26,939 nt of DNA from Strongylocentrotus pallidus (GCA_030265145.1 JARBES010000113.1:8081747-8108685); one strand, 5' to 3'; shown: positions 1-10,092, counted from the stretch's first letter. Notes: generated by a model from the sequence alone, not told the origin. A program made the numbers and translations.

Positions 1-307
1 CCCCCCCCCCAGAATACAAACGAAGCAATGCAGGCATGCAAGACAAAAGAGAATGTTGACATTATAGCGTATAACCTTGTCTGGTAGTTAGCCGTATGCA
101 CTTTGTTTTCAGATGAAGGAAACAAAAACCAGCCCAAAGGGACGTGTGGAGGATTCTAAAAAAACTAAAAGAAGAAAAACAAAATACTAGACGAATCTCC
201 TGAGGAAAGTTGATGAACTCTTAGACATACCAATATCCTACGCAATTTTAGGAGATTCTCTATTTATAATGTCCTTTCCAAAAAATGAAATGAAATTGGG
301 TACTTAC

Positions 308-616
308 ATGATATGTTTAGAACCATGCTATCATTCACTGACCGCATTGCAGGCGTGGTAGGTTGAACCGCCTGGCAGAGAAGAGGTTTCTCATGATCAA
401 ATCTCATTGGTATGAGGGTAAGGGTGCTTGTAGCATCATATCGACCATCTTCATTCATTGAAGATTTAAGAGACGAATCATGTGTCACATTTGTTGATCC
501 GATGTACCAATGGATGAGCGGAACAGGGTATCCATTAACAGCTCTGCAGCTAACATTGGTTTCTATACCGTCGTGTATATCGTCAGGTATGGTCATTTGA
601 ACATTATCTGGTGGAC
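308..616 (-). CDS. Copy 1: Ig domain D4 (type B)
   Basis: A 309-base phase 1-1 exon with the Ig core ETNVSC, LIHWYIG and KPLLCQA. The donor is T|GTAAGTA and the acceptor TTTGTCAAG. It is nearly the same as the D4 exons of type B copies 2 and 4 and quite unlike the type A D4 of copy 3, although the 5' half of this gene is type A. N-glycosylation sites include NVT and NDS. Confidence 0.88.
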
Positions 617-930
617 CTTGACAAAGAAATTAAATATATAGTTATGTGTAAAGCATTTATTAGGGTGAAATGTCCTCTGTAAAATAGAGAAGCTCTTTTA
701 TGTATATGTATATACTATTTAGTTATACGGCGATGAAAGATCCGAGGGTTATAGTGATAAACGTTCGCTTTTCCCTCCCAGTCCTAGGTGACGCCAAATT
801 ATTAATACAAATAATGAAAATTTAGTTTGGGTAGATAGGACAGATCATGATGAATGAAACAACATCCTCTTTCGAATTCTTAGTTATGAATAGGGCATTA
901 AATGGATTTTAGGCGTATACTTTAATATAG

Positions 931-979
931 TTTACTTCTTCGATGTGTGGCGTATGCTGGTATGAACCAACGTCAAACG
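931..979 (+). pseudogene. Inverted shard of a type A D3 exon
   Basis: About 49 bases here align well (by eye roughly 85%) to the reverse complement of the plus-strand sequence near 10795-10845. That stretch is the 3' part of the copy 3 D3 exon, around CVANAGMNQRR. The coding sense of the shard is therefore on the plus strand, opposite to the gene that contains it. It is too short to function and marks a rearrangement breakpoint in copy 1. Confidence 0.75.
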
Positions 980-1087
980 TTAGATCCATTCCAGACATTC
1001 CTCATATTTAGATGCACATCACTTGGGCAGATCACACACACTTACACCGAGCTATCCATGGGATGATATCATTAGTAAGATTATCAC

Positions 1088-1420
1088 CTTGAACATTGAG
1101 GCGGATAAACAATTGAAGCCTATTATCCAGATTCCGATGCGAGGCCACACAACTGACAATCTTTCCATCGTCGTCACTGGACGGGGTTACAGAAACTTCT
1201 CTTCGAGAGGTGTACGTGTCTCCATGAACAGCGTTATACTGATCGTTCAGTCGAATCTGTACTTCTTCAGTAACGTGCCACTCTAGTTCTGCAGGTGGTC
1301 TAGCGTCTTGGACTGAACATGTTAGGTTATGGGTTCGCCCAGATGTGATGCTCACTAATGCTCCATTCTTGTATCCATCCTCAGACCGATCGTCGGTGAT
1401 GTTTAGCAATCTAGGTGTGG
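1088..1420 (-). CDS. Copy 1 exon 2: Ig domain D2 (type A)
   Basis: A 333-base phase 1-1 exon with a complete Ig C2-like core: HNLTC, then ARPPAELEW, then GKIVSCVASH. Acceptor is a TCAAG and donor is G|GTGATAAT, the same non-GTAAG donor used by copy 3. The nucleotide sequence is clearly closest to the copy 3 D2 exon, which fixes this part of the gene as type A. Confidence 0.88.
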
Positions 1421-1739
1421 CTTGACATTAATAAAAGGTACATGGATATATAAATATTTGGGTGTCTTCCTTTTTCTAGAACCGTTTTGGACATTTTAAA
1501 AAAGGAAAAATACCACAATATCAATGCTGTTTGTAAAATACTATAGTTTGGATTTTTAAAGTCACAAATAGAACTTGATATATCCTGATAGTAGTATAAT
1601 TATAATTAAAGTGCTAGTTTTTGATGACGCTACACCCGATTTTTTTCTTCAAAATAATGAGCAATCAATCATTAATATTATGATTTCGCACACATCATAA
1701 CTAGGTCAATCTATCCAGAATAATGTTAGAATACTTTAC

Positions 1740-2139
1740 CTAAAAACAGTACCTTCAGTAGAGTTTCATTAGTAACTGAATCAGAAGATGTGAGTACTAG
1801 GCAACGATATCTGCCGCTGTCATCCACTGTTAAATCCCTAATGGTTAGATTTCCACTGGAAGAGTCTGCCCTCATGCTGTACTTAGACGTATCTGTAACA
1901 TTCTGCTCGTGTCTGTATCCCACCTCTTGACATTTATCGGTGGCCAGGATATTGCCGTTCCCGTAAAACCAATACAAATCGCGATATGTCGATGGGGGGT
2001 TGAAGATGCAGGCTAGTGTTATATCCTCACCAACGACTGGGAGAATTTCTGGGTTCTGAATACGAGTAGACACGCTCATCTCATATGTCGTAGAGACGAT
2101 GAAGGTGAGGTAGATAAATATTTGAACACGTTCATCCAT
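1740..2139 (-). CDS. Copy 1 exon 1: signal peptide + V-set Ig domain
   Basis: The exon opens with a hydrophobic leader (IFIYLTFIV) followed by a V-set fold: first Cys in DITLAC, Trp in LYWF, and the DDSGRYRC motif carrying the second Cys. It ends at a GGTAAAGTA donor in phase 1. An upstream in-frame ATG at 2157 exists. I prefer the ATG at 2139 because it lies in a CAACATGG context and aligns with the start of copy 3. The extra loop cysteine pair seen in copy 3 is reduced to one here (KCQEVGY), leaving an unpaired Cys. Several N-glycosylation sites are present (NVT, NLT, NET). Confidence 0.85.
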
Positions 2140-2159
2140 GTTGTTTTTACTTCTCATTT

Positions 2160-3540
2160 CCTGGTATATCCCAACTTCGGAGGTGCGTTGCTTGAACCAT
2201 CCTGCTACCTAACACAATATCCGGAGAATAAATGAATGCACGATGTGCAGTAACGGTTTTCAATGACTAAATGAGTGGTCAAAAAGAAAAAGTGGCTGAT
2301 ATGCTTATTCACTTTTCTCTTGCGCTTCGAAAGTGAAAGGTATTCATCTCTCTGAAGAGCATAAGTGCGCTGTCAGTTTCAAACAAGAAGTGGGTTTCGG
2401 AAGCTACTTTAATTGAAACTTTTGTCATTATAAGATTAAATTACATTATGAGTCCACCGATAATATTTTGTACTTCCAATTTGACTTTCGATAATACCTT
2501 TTATGTATATAATATTTGGTAGATATATCTAGGTAGGGGAATAACAGGGAATTATACTAAATTCTTAACTTTGCACAAGACAGACGAGTATATATAACAT
2601 TTGTTACCTTTTGGGGGTTCATAAAGACGTCCTATTCTAAACACGAAGAGGAAATGTTGGTGTCATAGTAAGGATTTTCTTTCCAGTAAAAGCAGCAATG
2701 ATTTCATTATAGACTATGGCCTTTAAGCAAACAGCGGTGTACCAACCACTAAACAAAATTTGCCATTGATGGAAGGGGTCCCATGTTGCTTTTCTGTAAC
2801 TAATCTTTCTTCTACAAAGAGAGGTTGCAGAATTAATACACTCCCAGTAAACAGCAAACGGTCTTGTAAAGTAGACTTTCTAACTCACGCATCCGCACTC
2901 GAAAATAATAGGGCGCGCATGAACCCCAAATTTCTTCCAAATCCCTAACCGTTTACCTATAGCATGCCACACAACCTGTTTGGTTATTATTTTATATTTC
3001 TATAGGATGTTTCATAATTCTCCACCTATTAACAAATTATGTATCAGGTGATTGTACACTTTTATAATAATCTTTGATTATTGATTGGGTAGGTAACCAG
3101 TTTTAAGTAATCTGTACTTGATGTTAGATTATAATCATATGTTCAAGTCTTTGGTTCCATCCTTTACCTCACTCCTAAGTCGAGGGCGTACTTGTGTACA
3201 GTCTGTAGCTATTGTCTCTATTTTGAAACTTAAACATATTAAAAGAAGACTGGAGCCTAGCCTAACTATGTCATCGTCTGGCTGTGTCAGGAGCAGGGTC
3301 TATGACGGTCCGTAGACTGCGTTGTATACGTAGTCTACCTGTTCAGACACACTGCTATACGCATTACGACCGAGGATGGTGTTTGTCTCACCTATGAATA
3401 TTGAATATGTTAATACGCATATATGGAAGATGAAAGATCGGTTAGTTTCATCGATTTGAAGGCATGGCCGCTCCAGTTATTATTATTATTTTTTCTTCAT
3501 GTGTGTAATTTTTTTAACAAATTCAGTCAAATCCAAATGT
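2160..3540. other. Spacer between copy 2 3' end and copy 1 5' end
   Basis: No gene is visible. The right part (about 3340-3540) resembles the stretch just 3' of the FN3 exon in copy 4 (about 12940-13210), so it is the decayed 3' flank of copy 2. The left part (2160-2420) matches the upstream regions of copies 3 and 5 and is the presumed copy 1 promoter. Small open frames at 2760-2948 and 3118-3315 show no recognisable motif. Confidence 0.6.
2329..2338 (+). promoter_or_regulatory. IRF-like GAAAGTGAAA box upstream of copy 1
   Basis: The word fits the GAAANNGAAA pattern bound by IRF-family factors. It lies 190 bp upstream of the copy 1 start codon, and the same word sits at matching distance in copies 3 and 5. 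Binding itself is inferred. Confidence 0.5.
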
Positions 3541-3641
3541 GTCCTAACCGGATGTTGAATCCAGGTTGCCAGTCAACGAAGAGAGATCAAGATGTCGTTT
3601 GGTTTTGGTCGACGATTAGCCAAGAAGGTGAATCAGGATAA
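3541..3641 (-). pseudogene. Copy 2 terminal FN3 exon, broken
   Basis: Reverse-strand sequence after ACTACAG matches the FN3 exons of copies 4 and 6 (IVDQNQTTS, then a DWQPGF motif). One base is missing near position 3630 relative to copy 6, and a TGA replaces a serine codon in the conserved TSS run. If still spliced, the frame would end at a TAA around 3616. Confidence 0.75.
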
Positions 3642-3845
3642 CTGTAGTTTAAGGTTAATTAGTGGTAAAGCGTAAAGGGTTTCAGTTCAATGACGTGAAT
3701 CGTGACAAGTGGAAGAGGGTTTCATGGATGTCAGTTGGATGTTCTTTAAATGGAAGCAAGCACCGTTCAATTAAATTAATAAAAGATAATCAGATGGACA
3801 GACAAAAATGAACCTAAAAGTCCAATGGAACACAGTTTGACTTAC

Positions 3846-4151
3846 GGGCAAATGTGGAGTTGAAGACTGCACTACCGGAAGCATATCTTGACACAGCTAC
3901 GCAGATGTAATAACACGGATCTTCGGACTGGGGGTTTCGAATCGTCACTTCACTGGAAGTCCGCGTCTCACCTTCTGGTATAGTCTCGGAGAGCGTGATG
4001 TTACGGTAGTCGTTAGACAAATGTGTACCATTACAAAACCATCGGAAGATAAAAGCAGGAGGATTGGCGTCTGAGGTACATGTCAATACGAAGCCATAAT
4101 GTATTTCATTTGATGTTAGTCGTCGAGAAGAAACGGACACAACCAGGTCAT
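3846..4151 (-). CDS. Copy 2 exon 6: Ig domain D5
   Basis: A 306-base phase 1-1 exon. The core is VLTC, FRWFC and EDPCYYIC. Two extra cysteines are present beside the canonical pair: one directly after the core Trp and one replacing the usual Gly of the DxGxYxC turn. The same pair occurs in copies 4 and 6 but not in copy 3. The donor is C|GTAAGTC. Confidence 0.87.
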
Positions 4152-4240
4152 CTAGATTATATACAAATATTGAAAATCATTTTGTTAAAGAAGTAATCGA
4201 AAATGGAAGAAGATATAAGGCTGTGGATGGGACTTGGAGA

Positions 4241-4253
4241 GGGGGGGGGGGGG
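4241..4253 (+). repeat. Homopolymer G tract in copy 2 D4-D5 intron
   Basis: Thirteen G in a row. The matching position beside copy 1 at the left edge (1-10) begins with a C run, and both lie next to the same conserved intron sequence. Such tracts are prone to assembly error. Confidence 0.8.
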
Positions 4254-4580
4254 ATAATATAAACTTATCAATGCATGCATGCAGGAAAAAAGAGAACATT
4301 GACATTATAGCGTATAACCTTGTCTGGTAGTTAGCCGTATGCATTTTGTTTTCAAATGAAAACAAAAACACCAGCCCAAAGGGACGTGTGGAGAATTTCC
4401 TGAAATTAACATAGAGGTAGAAATTAAAATGCGCGGAACTAAAAGATGAAACAAAAAGAGTAGACGAAACTCTTGAGGAAAGTTGATGAACGCTTAGACA
4501 TACCAAGATCCTACGCAATTTTAGGAGATTCTCTATTTATAATGTCCCTTACAAAAAATGAAATAAAAGTGGATACTCAC

Positions 4581-4889
4581 ATGATATGTTTAGAACCATG
4601 CTATCATTCACTGACCGCATTATAGGCGTGGTAGGTTGAACCGCCTGGCAGAGTAGAGGTTTCCCATGATCAAACCTCGTTGGTATGAGGGTAAGGGTGC
4701 TGTTAGCATCATACCGATCATGTAGATTCGTTGAATATTTAAGAGATGAATCGTGTGTCACATTTGTTGATCCGATGTACCAATGGATGAGCGGAGCAGG
4801 GTATCCATTTCGAGCTATGCAGCTTACATTGGTTTCTACACCGTCGTGTAGATCGTTTGGTATGGTCATTTTAACATTATCTGGTGGGT
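4581..4889 (-). CDS. Copy 2 exon 5: Ig domain D4
   Basis: A 309-base phase 1-1 exon with core ETNVSC, LIHWYIG and KPLLCQA, starting with DPPDNVKMTIP and ending NISC at T|GTGAGTAT. It carries several N-glycosylation sites (NVS, NVT, NST, NDS, NIS). Open throughout. Confidence 0.88.
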
Positions 4890-5259
4890 CTTTAAATATA
4901 AATAAAATATATAGTTATGTGTAAGGCCACAATGAGGGTAAAATGTCCTTTGGTAACATATAGAAGCCCTTGTATGTAGTGCTTTTTTTATACGGCGATG
5001 AGAGAACCGAGGGTCATAGTGATACACGTTCGTTTTTCCCTCCCATTCTTATGTGATGCCAAATTATCAATAACAATGATGACAATTTAGTTTGGGTAGC
5101 TAGGATAGATTATGATGAATAAACAGTTACCTCTTTCGAATTCTTATTCGTAAATGGGGCTTTAAATAGATTTTAAACGTATACTTTTAAACCACAAATT
5201 TATCATCAAAGCCGTTTCAAGAAATTCGAATCCCGATATATTGAAGAAGTAGAACTCAC

Positions 5260-5574
5260 CGTAAACCATCAGTTGGGCTCGCCGTTGATCCAAAAAGCTT
5301 CCTAAAGTTGCAAAGCATTGAAGGAGTGTCCCGTGATGCTTTCTCTCTGGATGTATTGTGATGGTACTATCAGTGTCAAACAAACTTTCATCTAAAGCAT
5401 TGCGATACTTTGAAAGGCTTATGTTACGTGGGAAACTTTGGGTGTTGTCAAGTGTCCATGATAATTCAACTGCTGGTAATGATCCGACACTTTTACAAGT
5501 GATTGAAGTGGATGAATCTTCTTGAACGTTAATGACTGTTGACCCATATTCGTTTTCATTGAAATCTCCAGTCG
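5260..5574 (-). CDS. Copy 2 exon 4: Ig domain D3
   Basis: A 315-base phase 1-1 exon after a GCTTTTAG acceptor. The core is TSITC, VELSW and LLQCFAT, ending QLMVYG at a GTGAGTTC donor. N-glycosylation site NIS. Sequence is almost the same as the surviving part of copy 4 D3. Confidence 0.88.
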
Positions 5575-5860
5575 CTAAAAGCAGCATGTTGGTAGGTAGA
5601 ACTTTAGAAAACGAGAAGATAAAGAATGCCTCTGTTTATGTTATTAACATTACTCTTAAAATAATAGTGTAACAAAAGTCACAAAATAAAAAAAGACGAT
5701 TTATAACCAGTATTGCCCTAAAAACTTCCTAGTTGTTATCTGGATAAGACTGGATTGGATAATTTGATAAAGAGACACAGGCTCACTTAACTGACATCAA
5801 AGTTTACTCTGTCGTCTGTAAAAGGGTAAATAGGAGTTGTGTTGCAAATGTATTGTTTAC

Positions 5861-6193
5861 CTTGAACATCCAGGTATACTGAAAGCTGACAGTTAGTTTG
5901 TAGTTCTGGATGTGATGCCACACAGCGGATATTCTTCCCTTGGTCATTCCTAGATGGCGTGATATTAACAACCTTATGGGAGATAAAGCCGTCGGCTCGA
6001 ACGACATCAGATTGATTTTGGAGAACAGTCACTACATCATCTGGTAAACCCCATTCCAGTGCTGCAGGAGGTCTTGCCCCGTATGCTGCACATGTCATGT
6101 AATACGTCTCTCCAGCAGTTACCGTCATATTGGCGTTGTTAGTGTAATAACCACTTGATCTCTCATCCGTGATAAGGATCCTATAGGGCGGAG
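5861..6193 (-). CDS. Copy 2 exon 3: Ig domain D2
   Basis: A 333-base phase 1-1 exon after a GTCACCAG acceptor. The core is YYMTC, ARPPAALEW and KNIRCVASH, ending YLDVQG at a GTAAACAA donor. Same length and motif order as type A D2, with clearly different residues elsewhere. There is no frame break. Confidence 0.87.
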
Positions 6194-6742
6194 CTGGTGA
6201 CAGGGGAGGGAATAATCAGGATGGATAAAGGTCGATTTGAATTGTACTTCTCCACCTTGATAGTATTGAGCTTAGTTTTGATGGATTCAGTAATCACTCT
6301 AAGATTACGACTTAAAAATTTAACATTTGAGTATCACGAACCATTGGTATAGTTCCTTTCAAAACAATGTTATGACTAAACTTTCAAGTTATTAAGCTGT
6401 TAATGTTGTGGTTGTACATTATCGTATTTCCCTTCCCGTACGATATCAACTACCTAAATCTTAATATTCTAAAAACTGTAATGTTACTGTATCATCGGGA
6501 CACTTCGTAAAATAAATATATATATATATAGGTATGTAGCAAGTTAAATAATCGTCTGTTGGAAATTTGGAAATGTAAGACTTCCATTTGTTCTAAGGCT
6601 TCCCATAGTGATATTCATTCAATAGAAGACATGAAAAGAGAATTGATTTAGTTTTTAATAAATAGTAGACTCATATTTCATGAATTAGCTTCATTCAATT
6701 CTGGATTTTCCTTGTGAAAATTCATTATAAATAACAATTTAC

Positions 6743-7096
6743 CTGGTGGCAATGGAATCACTTGCTTGCTACTTGATCCTGGATTCTCTTCCCCATATGT
6801 ACTGCTTACTGTGCACTGGTAATTGTCGCTATCATTTCTATCAAGCTTTTTCAATGTTAAGTTTCCGCTTCTAGTGTTTGCTAACAAGGTGAACTTTGAT
6901 GGATATGAAGCGCTGAACCATGTACACGCCCAGTTAGGCCCACAAGAGTGAGATGCCACAGTGACGTTGTTACCGTTTGTCCAAACTAGGCGCCGATTCC
7001 TGGTTTGTGGTGTGAAGGTACAGACCAGAATGAAATCCTCACCAATGACTGGAAGGGAATTGTATGTCTGAATAGATACTTCAAATGCATGGTATC
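6743..7096 (-). CDS. Copy 2 exon 2: V-set Ig domain (type B)
   Basis: A 354-base phase 1-1 exon, fully open. It begins after CATACAG with GYHAFEVSIQTYNSLPVIGE. The V-set core is ILVC, LVWTNG and DSDNYQC. Between the Trp and the D strand lies an additional pair of cysteines spaced C-x5-C (SCGPNWAC), matched in copy 6 with different loop residues. The donor is G|GTAAATTG. Confidence 0.87.
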
Positions 7097-7159
7097 CTGT
7101 ATGAGTAAAATGAAATACATTCCAAGGAAATATTACCGTTTACTTGAAATAAAACGTAC

Positions 7160-7217
7160 CAGATTTGGAGATGATAACTGCGAGTAAAAGAAGAAATTCT
7201 GCACAAATCGGCACCAT
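7160..7217 (-). CDS. Copy 2 exon 1: signal peptide
   Basis: A 19-codon leader (MVPICAEFLLLLAVIISKS) plus one base, ending G|GTACG. The hydrophobic core and final SKSG are shared with copies 4 and 6. The ATG is the only in-frame start of the short open stretch that yields a leader. Confidence 0.82.
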
Positions 7218-7415
7218 TATACAGCAATCGAATCCTCTCATTCGAAATCCTGTTTGACGAGCATTTAACACACACTATCGATGCATGTGAAGGCAAGCAG
7301 ACAGGACAAATGAGAAGATGCTTTTGAAGTATTAATCCATACTTTGTAACAATCGTTAGTGATTTAAAGCGTTAGAAGTGAAACAAATATCATTGTGATC
7401 ATCTGACACCGCTTC

Positions 7416-7428
7416 AGTTTCACAAACT
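7416..7428 (+). promoter_or_regulatory. AGTTTC/AAACT inverted element upstream of copy 2
   Basis: AGTTTCACAAACT lies 199 bp upstream of the copy 2 start codon, within a block also conserved upstream of copies 4 and 6. Its half sites resemble IRF/ISRE GAAACT. Function is inferred. Confidence 0.4.
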
Positions 7429-7483
7429 CCACCAGACCATTCATTTGAAATGACAGTATGCATGCTATTAATCTTTAAACAAG

Positions 7484-7500
7484 GGGGCGCTCTTTATCTC
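7484..7500 (+). promoter_or_regulatory. GGGGCGCTCTTT box upstream of copy 2
   Basis: A GC-rich box followed by a pyrimidine run, about 267 bp upstream of the start codon. It is repeated at similar distance upstream of copies 4 (16204) and 6 (23952) and stands out in AT-rich DNA. The bound factor is unknown; it could also be repeat-derived. Confidence 0.35.
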
Positions 7501-8264
7501 TAGACATTGTGACAAAATAACTTCGAATTGGAATGTATCCAAAGAATATTCATCGCTTAGGCTCAAGGCTTTTTGGAAAAAAGGGCCAAATCATTTTTAG
7601 TTAAAACGACTATAAATGTTTTAAAAAGTTTTAGTTATGATCAAATGACTTTTAAATTAATAAGATCGATACGGATTGAACTTTACAAATCGTATATTTG
7701 CGTACAGGCTGCATATATATTTAATATACACCACCAAAATAATTATACATCATTTTATTTTACCTTAAAGGTGTAATTAATAAAACTTGCAAATACAAGA
7801 ACTTATCAAAACTACCAAAGGATATGCGCATCTTTTCTTTCCAGCATATTTACATGAGATCAAAGCAGAAATCTGCACAATACTATATATACATATACTA
7901 TGTGTTTGTATAGGGGTGGACTTATGAATTATTAAAACAAGTACAACAAAGAGTATATGAACAGAACTTAATACAGTTAAGTTTACGTTAAGCATGTATA
8001 CATTCACAGGAAAAAGGATTCATGTAAAACCTGGGTTTAGATTCTCATTTGCTATAATAACTGTATGAATTAATAAAACACACAATCCACGAATACAATA
8101 GGTTTTCCACAACCGCAATGTCTATCATGAAATACATGTAGAAATACTTAGCAGAACTGAGGGATAGGATTTCCATCATTACCTCACAAACGAATGGTAC
8201 GAGTATTCTTACAAGTACCACCTTAGAGAAAGATAAGGCACAATTTATGAGGGCAACGTGAATC
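7501..8264. other. Spacer between copy 3 3' end and copy 2 promoter
   Basis: AT-rich sequence with no recognisable gene. A minus-strand open frame at 7777-8007 contains a hydrophobic run (ILFVVLVLII) that could suggest a membrane segment, but there is no acceptor in suitable phase that I can see and no similar frame beside the other copies. Confidence 0.5.
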
Positions 8265-8270
8265 TTTATT
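8265..8270 (-). terminator. AATAAA polyadenylation signal of copy 3
   Basis: TTTATT on the plus strand reads AATAAA on the coding strand, 68 bases after the copy 3 stop codon. The distance is plausible for a short 3' UTR, but the motif is common in AT-rich DNA. Confidence 0.45.
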
Positions 8271-8337
8271 GTAACCGATAATGGACATTCACATGTACAC
8301 TTTTGTTCTTATAATTATGTAATATTGAGTGCTCCTG

Positions 8338-8492
8338 TCAAAGTAGAAACAATTCCGAAACTCTCGTAATAAACTCCAGAGTGATATTTTGCTGAAACCC
8401 ATCAGCGATCCCAGGTTGCCAAGCAACGAAGAGAGTAGATGATGTCGTCTGGTTTTGATCGACGATGAACTCATAAGGCGCAGCTGGAATCC
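8338..8492 (-). CDS. Copy 3 exon 6: N-terminal half of FN3 domain, terminal exon
   Basis: After a TCTCCCAG acceptor the frame reads GIPAAPYEFIVDQNQTTSST, then LFVAWQPG and FQQNITLEF, matching FN3 strands A to C. A TGA closes the frame after 50 codons, before the second half of the fold. No convincing donor precedes the stop. This is the longest recognisable FN3 match of the five copies. Confidence 0.78.
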
Positions 8493-8629
8493 CTGGGAGA
8501 AATTTGAAAATGATGTTGACATATTGATGTACTAAGAGATAATCTCTGAAACATGTTTGTTACCCCAACATCAACAAATATCCTATCGATACTATTCATT
8601 TTGGTATAATATCATATTGTACTGTCGTT

Positions 8630-8965
8630 GTGACGGCTGTACGTGACATGCCCTGGCAACAACCCGATCACTTCATACGTCAACCGAACTCTAAATTTCA
8701 AATCTGGGCCAAACACTAAACCTAATCGTAACCCTAACCCTACACCTAACGTTAACCCAACTTACAGCGATTAACTTGTTAATGTATCCTTGGCGAAGTA
8801 AAACCCAAATTATTGTTTCACCGGAACATTGTCGGACATGTTATCAACCCTTCAACCCTCAACCGATTCTAAAAATCGACACAGTAATCTACCGTAAACC
8901 CAAGTTATACATCGCCCGGTAGTTACTGTAACTTGATATCATTTCATTACCTAGGTTATACATGC
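8630..8965. repeat. Repeat-like insert in copy 3 D5-FN3 intron with telomere-like words
   Basis: The intron is less AT-rich here than its surroundings and carries degenerate CCTAA-type words at about 8716-8758 (CCTAATCGTAACCCTAACCC). A short direct repeat (ACCCAAGTTATACAT / ACCTAGGTTATACAT) lies at about 8898 and 8950. Copies 2, 4 and 6 lack this block. Family unknown. Confidence 0.4.
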
Positions 8966-9103
8966 ATAACAGTATCATACTATCCTTATTTATCATTTGG
9001 GCTTATCAATGGCACATCACTGCACCAGATATTGTGTCATTTTAAACAATATGACATGATCATTGTACAAACATGCGCCTTGGTGTGATAGTGAAAGGTT
9101 TAC

Positions 9104-9406
9104 CAGAATATGACAAGGTTATAGTTGCGCTGTCGTTCCCAAGCCTCGTGTCTGCCAAACATGTATAGTTGCCATCGTCTTCTGCCGAAATATTAGAAAT
9201 AACCAAAATACTAGACATAAAGGTATCTTCTTGTTGAAGACTGTGGTGAATCTGATGTCGCGTGCTGTTGTTGAGTTCAATGCTATTCGAGAACCAAGTT
9301 ATTGAGGCTAGGGGTCTGCTATCTGATGTACATGTAAGGATGGCATCAACGCTCTGCTGACCACTGGAAATACGACGGACAGAGTAGTCCAAAATGAAAG
9401 GAGAAT
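9104..9406 (-). CDS. Copy 3 exon 5: Ig domain D5 (type A)
   Basis: A 303-base phase 1-1 exon after CATATAG. The core is AILTC, ITWFS and AEDDGNYTC, the standard DxGxYxC form. The extra cysteine pair of type B D5 is absent. It ends LSYSG at GTAAACCT. N-glycosylation sites include NNS, NIS, NYT and NDS. Confidence 0.87.
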
Positions 9407-9570
9407 CTATATGCATTTAATTAGAAAGAAGAAAAAACGTTGAAAAAACAAAAAAAGGAGGCTCAGGAAGAACGAATTTGTGATGGTATTCACGATGAGC
9501 GTAAATGAATATATATTTTAATGGTTACCAATATTTTGTAACATGCCAGAACCATGCCACTAACATAGAA

Positions 9571-9650
9571 TAATAATAATAATACATAACATTTATTAGG
9601 CGCTTAATACAGGTGTTTCCAAGCGCACCATTGTCTGACTTAAAATTACC
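9571..9650 (-). repeat. SINE/LINE 3' end with ATT tail
   Basis: An (AAT)n run adjoins ACATTTATTAGGCGCTTAA and a hairpin pairing GCGCTT (9600-9605) with AAGCGC (9621-9626). Read on the minus strand this is a hairpin followed by an ATT microsatellite tail, typical of many non-LTR 3' ends. It lies in the copy 3 D4-D5 intron, which is otherwise AT-rich and featureless. Confidence 0.5.
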
Positions 9651-10092
9651 AACTAAAACTTGAAATAAACACAAAAATATAAATATATTCTTTATTCAAT
9701 AAATCATGCATATATAATAACAAAAATAAAAATGAGATCAAACAGATAGAACGGTCTATCTACAAGTGTATGGTATCCTTTGGTATTAATCTTAACCAAT
9801 ACTTATGTTTCAATACAGATCTACAGGGTTTATAAATGTTATCGTAACACCGATAGTTATTAATGAGAGGAGAGAGAATCAAACCTGGTGTTTTTTTGTT
9901 TGAAACAAATAACGTACCATTGTCTCTTTAATATAATCATGGACAAGTTGAAATTGTTTTTAGCTCAGAGCAAAAAAGGACAGTAAACAGCAAGTAATGA
10001 CAATGTTTGTAATGTCTTTTTAAGCGACGTTATGTACCTGCCTCGTAAGATCTACATGATAAATGGGTTAGGCTGAAATATATCAGACTTAC

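Larger units (their letters stand above)
308..2139 (-). other. Copy 1: chimeric A/B-type Ig-domain gene, 3' end off the window
   Basis: This is the leftmost member of the tandem IgSF family. Its first two exons (signal peptide plus V, then D2) and the intron between them match type A copy 3. Its D4 exon and flanking introns match type B copies 2 and 4. No D3 exon is present between D2 and D4. Instead there is type-B-like intron sequence (about 620-925) and a short inverted piece of a type A D3 exon. All exons are phase 1-1, so D2 can splice directly to D4 without a frame change. Sequence at 1-120 matches the stretch between D4 and D5 in copy 2, so D5 should lie just beyond the left edge. The product would be an exported Ig protein; the ligand is unknown. 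Confidence 0.8.
3541..7217 (-). other. Copy 2: type B Ig-domain gene with decayed FN3 exon
   Basis: Seven exons in order: signal peptide, V, D2, D3, D4, D5, FN3. The first six are open and have good splice sites, all phase 1. The FN3 exon has lost one base near its start and also carries TGA where the other copies have a Ser codon, so translation would stop after seven FN3-exon codons, giving about 566 residues. The protein would enter the secretory pathway and carry five Ig domains. It is very close to copy 4 where both can be compared (for example inside D3), suggesting recent duplication or gene conversion. The first intron is only 63 bp. No membrane anchor is visible. The orthologous family is not identified. 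Confidence 0.85.

Noticed and set aside
412-600. Plus-strand open frames opposite every D4 exon (also near 4685, 14384 and 20368) with similar translations
   Set aside because: They are antisense shadows. Their similarity follows from the similarity of the D4 exons, and they have no start context, splice or domain evidence.
7777-8007. Minus-strand frame with a membrane-like hydrophobic run, considered as a transmembrane exon for copy 3
   Set aside because: No suitable acceptor or phase is visible, it lies past a polyadenylation signal, and there is no equivalent beside the other copies.
8289-8522. Minus-strand 77-codon frame overlapping the copy 3 FN3 exon
   Set aside because: It is in a different frame from the FN3 motif (VDQNQTTSS...WQPG) and shows no domain.
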